A DNA stretch of 24,567 bases from an uncultured Ruminococcus sp. (GTDB lineage: Bacteria; Bacillota; Clostridia; Oscillospirales; CAG-272). Of this stretch, positions 22,220 to 24,567 are shown piece by piece (position 1 is the stretch's first letter; each line of letters opens with the position of its first letter). The position numbers and the translations under genes are program-made. The notes below the pieces were generated by a model that was given only the letters and a program-made list of their open reading frames with translations, was not told the origin of the DNA and ran no database searches. The stretch covers positions 1-24,567 of the forward strand of contig URUL01000021.1 of assembly GCA_900551005.1 (NCBI GenBank), in the 5' to 3' direction.

Positions 22220-22275
22220 AATCATTGTATCCTTTCCGATCATATTCTTTCCGATTTCTCACCGATCTGCGGCAA

Positions 22276-22680
22276 TTACAGAATGCTTTTGCAAATTTCA
22301 GGATCGATGCCTCCAACCCCAGCAAGAGTCAATTCGCTTTCGTAATAGTCTTGGTGCCGTGTTTCGCCGTCATCGACAACCTGATATACATAGTCAAGCC
22401 CTGGAAGGATGTTAACGACCGTACCGTAAACCTCTTTGCCGTCGCTTCCCTTATGCGCTACTCTGTCGTTCACGGAAAATTTCGGGGGTCTTCCTCCGCA
22501 ACCGCCCGCCACGTTGTCAAGTTCTTCGTCGGGAAGTTCGCCGTTCTTGTTCATCTTTGCAAACGCTTGCGCCGCCTGCTCCTCGGTCAGTTCGATATTT
22601 TCCGCCTTTGCCATTGCGAGCAGTTCTTCTGCTGTCTTTGCCTGTTTTGCCTTTTCCAAAAGTTCTTTTGAGATGTTCAT
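22276..22680 (-). CDS. Nif11-like leader protein with SH3-like C-terminal domain (copy 3)
   Basis: A 134-aa protein with the shared leader (MNISKELLEKAKQ, AEELLAMAKAENIELTEEQ, GELPDEELDNVAGGC). The LSDEE of the other copies is LPDEE here. After GGC comes GGRPPKFSVNDRVAHKGSDG, then YGTVVNIL, YVYQVVDDG and a final YYESELTLAGVGG: alternating strands and turns typical of SH3-like barrels (Kx(F/Y)xV opening strand, glycine turns, acidic last strand). A short tail ending in EICKSIL carries a second cysteine. AAGGAG precedes the ATG at 22678-22680 by about 7 nt. Exported product and function are inferred only. Confidence 0.82.
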   Translation of the reverse strand: MNISKELLEKAKQAKTAEELLAMAKAENIELTEEQAAQAFAKMNKNGELPDEELDNVAGGCGGRPPKFSVNDRVAHKGSDGKEVYGTVVNILPGLDYVYQVVDDGETRHQDYYESELTLAGVGGIDPEICKSIL

Positions 22681-22701
22681 ATCCTTGCTCCTTAATTTAA
22701 A

Positions 22702-23121
22702 TTATTTCACCCATTCCGCTATGAACAAATCATATTCAGCCACGTTTGTGTACGAATCTTTATTGCCTATGGCCACAGTGTTGTAGGTAAATACGTTGAC
22801 GCCGTTCATACACGATTTCACGCTTGAAACGTAGGTTACTCTTACTGCTATACTCCGTCCTATAACCGGATGAACCATCGCCAATCTATCGCCAACGTGG
22901 AATTTCGGTGTCTCGCCGCTCGGCTCATAATCTCTTCCGCAACCGCCCGACACGTTGTCAAGTTCCTCGTCGGAAAGCTCGCCCGTCCTATTAAGCTCGG
23001 CGAACGCTTTTGCCGCCTGTTCCTCGGTCAGTTCGATGTTTTCCGCTTTTGCCATTTCAAGCAGTTCCTCTGCCGTTTTTGCTGTTTTCGCTTTTTCAAG
23101 CATTTCGTCTGTGAATTTCAT
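22702..23121 (-). CDS. Nif11-like leader protein with SH3-like C-terminal domain (copy 2)
   Basis: A 139-aa protein. The leader (MKFTDEMLEKAK, AEELLEMAKAENIELTEEQ, GELSDEELDNVSGGC) matches the other copies almost residue for residue. The part after GG, about 80 residues, is longer and more diverged: PKFHVGDRLAMVHPV, SIAVRVTYVSSVK, a cysteine in SCMNGV, NVFTYNTVAIG and a C-terminal AEYDLFIAEW. GGGAG precedes the ATG at 23119-23121. Leader conserved and cargo varied is the pattern expected of a duplicated substrate family read by one exporter. Confidence 0.82.
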   Translation of the reverse strand: MKFTDEMLEKAKTAKTAEELLEMAKAENIELTEEQAAKAFAELNRTGELSDEELDNVSGGCGRDYEPSGETPKFHVGDRLAMVHPVIGRSIAVRVTYVSSVKSCMNGVNVFTYNTVAIGNKDSYTNVAEYDLFIAEWVK

Positions 23122-23192
23122 AATATTATCTCCCTTGAATTATTTGTTTTTTTGATACTGAATAAAATTGAGCCAAACGCGACGTCCATCAG

Positions 23193-23576
23193 TCAAGCCA
23201 AGTGTATACGGTTCTCAAATACACATTCGACCCAGTCGTCGCTACCTTCATATCGTATCCTATATTGATAAGTACCGTCGACTTTCGGAAGAACTTCTTC
23301 AATGACATAATAAACCTTATTGGGACCAACACACGTACAACCGCGCTGACCTACGGAATATTTCGGTGTATCTCCGCTTTTATTGGAGTCGCCGCAACCG
23401 CCTGCTACGTTGTCAAGCTCCTCGTCGGAAAGTTCGCCTGTTTTATTCAGTTCGGCAAACGCTTTTGCCGCTTCTTCTTCGGTCAGTTCAACTTTTTCCG
23501 CTTTTGCAAGCGCGAGCAGTTCTTCTGCCGTTTTTGCTGTTTTTGCCTTTTCGATAAGTTCTTTTGAGAATTGCAT
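23193..23576 (-). CDS. Nif11-like leader protein with SH3-like C-terminal domain (copy 1)
   Basis: A 127-aa protein, the first of the five small proteins after the exporter gene. The leader (MQFSKELIEKAK, AEELLALAKAEKVELTEEE, ELSDEELDNVAGGCG) is followed by a linker (DSNKSGDT) and an SH3-like segment (PKYSVGQRGCTCVG, VYYVIEEVL, YQYRIRYEGSDDWVECVF). Three cysteines lie after the conserved GGC (two in GCTCVG, one near the end), so this copy has the most cysteines among the full-leader copies. The ATG at 23574-23576 has GGAGG 8 nt upstream; an in-frame start five codons earlier has none. The ~100-bp gap before it holds a weak promoter-like TATAAA but no clear terminator. Confidence 0.82.
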   Translation of the reverse strand: MQFSKELIEKAKTAKTAEELLALAKAEKVELTEEEAAKAFAELNKTGELSDEELDNVAGGCGDSNKSGDTPKYSVGQRGCTCVGPNKVYYVIEEVLPKVDGTYQYRIRYEGSDDWVECVFENRIHLA

Positions 23577-23693
23577 AACTGTATCCTCCAATATTTTTTA
23601 TTTTTCGACTCTCGATTCCCACCTCAAATCGTCTTTCACTTATTTATACTGTCATTTTTCCGTTTTTGCGAAATCTTTTTGAATTTTTTTATT

Positions 23694-24567
23694 TCAGTCA
23701 AGCTTCTGACGCTCTACCAGCTCATAAAAATATCCTTTTTTATCTATCAACTGCTCGTAATTGCCATCCTCCACGATCTTTCCGCCGTCCAGCACGATGA
23801 TTCTGTCGCACTGCTTTATGGTGGAAAGCCTATGAGCAATTACGATACGGGTACACTTTAAAGAATCCAACGCTTCGGAAACCTTTTTCTGCGTGATGTT
23901 ATCGAGCGCACTGGTAGCCTCGTCGAACATCAGGATCTTCGGATTGGGCGCAACTGCGCGCGCGATCATCAGCCGCTGTTTCTGTCCGCCGGAAATGCCG
24001 CCTGCCCCTTCGGAAATGATGGTATGCATCCCCATGGGCATCGCGCGGATATCGTCCGCAATGTCGGCGATCTCTGCCGCCTTCCACGCATCGTCCACCG
24101 AAAGATAAGGTGCGGATATGATGATGTTTGAATAAATATCCCCCTGAAACAGCTTGCCATTCTGCGTGACAACGCCGATCCTTTTGCGGAGAGACTTCAG
24201 GTCAAGCGTACCCATATCCCTGCCGTCGTAGTAAATTGCGCCTTTCTGCGGCTTCTCAAAGCCGAGAAGAAGGCGAAGCAATGTGGATTTTCCGCACCCG
24301 GTTTTTCCGACAATGGCAACATACTGACCGGGTTTGATCTTCAAACTCAAATCATCCACGACAAGCGGTGAATGATCCTCGTAGCGGAAGCTGACATTGG
24401 AAAGTTCAATGCCGCCCGATATCTTCGTCACGATGTGTTTTCCCTCGGAAATTTCGGGTTCGGCGTCCATGATAGGCTTTGCCATGTCAATTACCGGCTT
24501 TATCCTTGCCGCGGTAAGCGCAATGCCCGCAACGCTCATGAGTGCCCCGGAGAGCATAACGTAAGCC
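23694..24567 (-). CDS. NHLM-type bacteriocin/RiPP ABC exporter, permease-ATPase subunit (partial)
   Basis: C-terminal ~290 residues of an ABC exporter; the gene runs off the window edge and its start is not seen. Visible are the end of the last membrane helix (AYVMLSGALMSVAGIALTAA), a linker, and a full ATPase: Walker A VGKTGCGKST, the signature ISGGQKQR, Walker B ILMFDEATSALD and AHRLSTI. The stretch AMPMGMHTIISEG and the LLRLLLGFEKPQKGAIYYDG segment are hallmarks of the NHLM_ABC2 exporter family, which secretes peptides with NHLP/Nif11 leaders. This matches the leader-bearing proteins that follow at once. The companion peptidase-containing subunit is presumably beyond the edge. Confidence 0.9.
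   Translation of the reverse strand, partial: AYVMLSGALMSVAGIALTAARIKPVIDMAKPIMDAEPEISEGKHIVTKISGGIELSNVSFRYEDHSPLVVDDLSLKIKPGQYVAIVGKTGCGKSTLLRLLLGFEKPQKGAIYYDGRDMGTLDLKSLRKRIGVVTQNGKLFQGDIYSNIIISAPYLSVDDAWKAAEIADIADDIRAMPMGMHTIISEGAGGISGGQKQRLMIARAVAPNPKILMFDEATSALDNITQKKVSEALDSLKCTRIVIAHRLSTIKQCDRIIVLDGGKIVEDGNYEQLIDKKGYFYELVERQKLD

Noticed and set aside
21680..23576. Repeated ~180-bp blocks spaced ~440-820 bp apart, considered as a repeat or CRISPR-like array
   Set aside because: The blocks are the leader-coding parts of separate genes with their own ribosome sites, not short direct repeats with spacers.
23592..23693. Promoter for the leader-protein genes in the gap after the exporter
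   Set aside because: Only a TATAAA with no matching -35 is visible and no terminator precedes it, so read-through from the exporter is equally likely.

Overview
The window reads as a low-to-mid GC Gram-positive genome, most likely an anaerobic gut-type Clostridia. Genes carry strong AGGAGG-like ribosome sites, promoters are of the TTGnnn-17-TATAAT type, and there are partner-switching phosphatase/STAS genes, a YugP-like membrane protein, LytS-type two-component genes and an NHLM-type peptide exporter. The lineage is an inference from gene content. All genes I accept lie on the minus strand, so transcription runs from high to low coordinates.

Right end (about 16.1-24.6 kb): an RiPP-like (NHLP/Nif11-leader) export locus. 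In transcription order it has the C-terminal part of an NHLM-type ABC exporter (cut by the window edge), five small secreted-type proteins, a GNAT acetyltransferase, a radical SAM/SPASM enzyme, a 64-aa protein with a leader-like motif, an ECF sigma factor and two lipoproteins. Four of the five small proteins share a near-identical leader ending in a GG-C motif. What follows the GG is not a short core peptide but 60-80 residues resembling a small SH3-like barrel.

Middle (13.4-16.0 kb): a YugP-like membrane protein whose zinc-protease motif is destroyed, a DUF5684-like membrane protein, a truncated second copy of the YugP-like gene, an FMN-dependent oxidoreductase, and a 310-bp gap with two promoters and a series of perfect hairpins that may be a small RNA or leader.

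Centre (2.8-13.4 kb): a LytS-like kinase and a response regulator with a SARP-like DNA-binding domain, followed by a seven-gene operon. That operon encodes a lipoprotein solute-binding protein with its lobes in permuted order, an amino-acid-type permease, an ABC ATPase with an extra C-terminal domain, a membrane SpoIIE-type phosphatase fused to an anti-sigma-like kinase, an HD-STAS-APH triple fusion, a free STAS protein and a disrupted NRPS-like adenylation/carrier gene. The operon promoter has two 7-bp direct repeats 4 bp apart, the nearer one exactly 8 bp from TATAAT, which is the classical SARP-activated layout. I infer that kinase and regulator switch on an amino-acid-sensing ABC/partner-switching module.

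Left end (0-2.8 kb): a decaying segment. The carrier domain stops abruptly at about 2797 against a GH116 glycosidase lacking its N-terminal third. That gene is followed by a LacI-type regulator with a frameshift and a large internal deletion, then by a stretch of inverted repeats, a small XRE regulator and a strong terminator.
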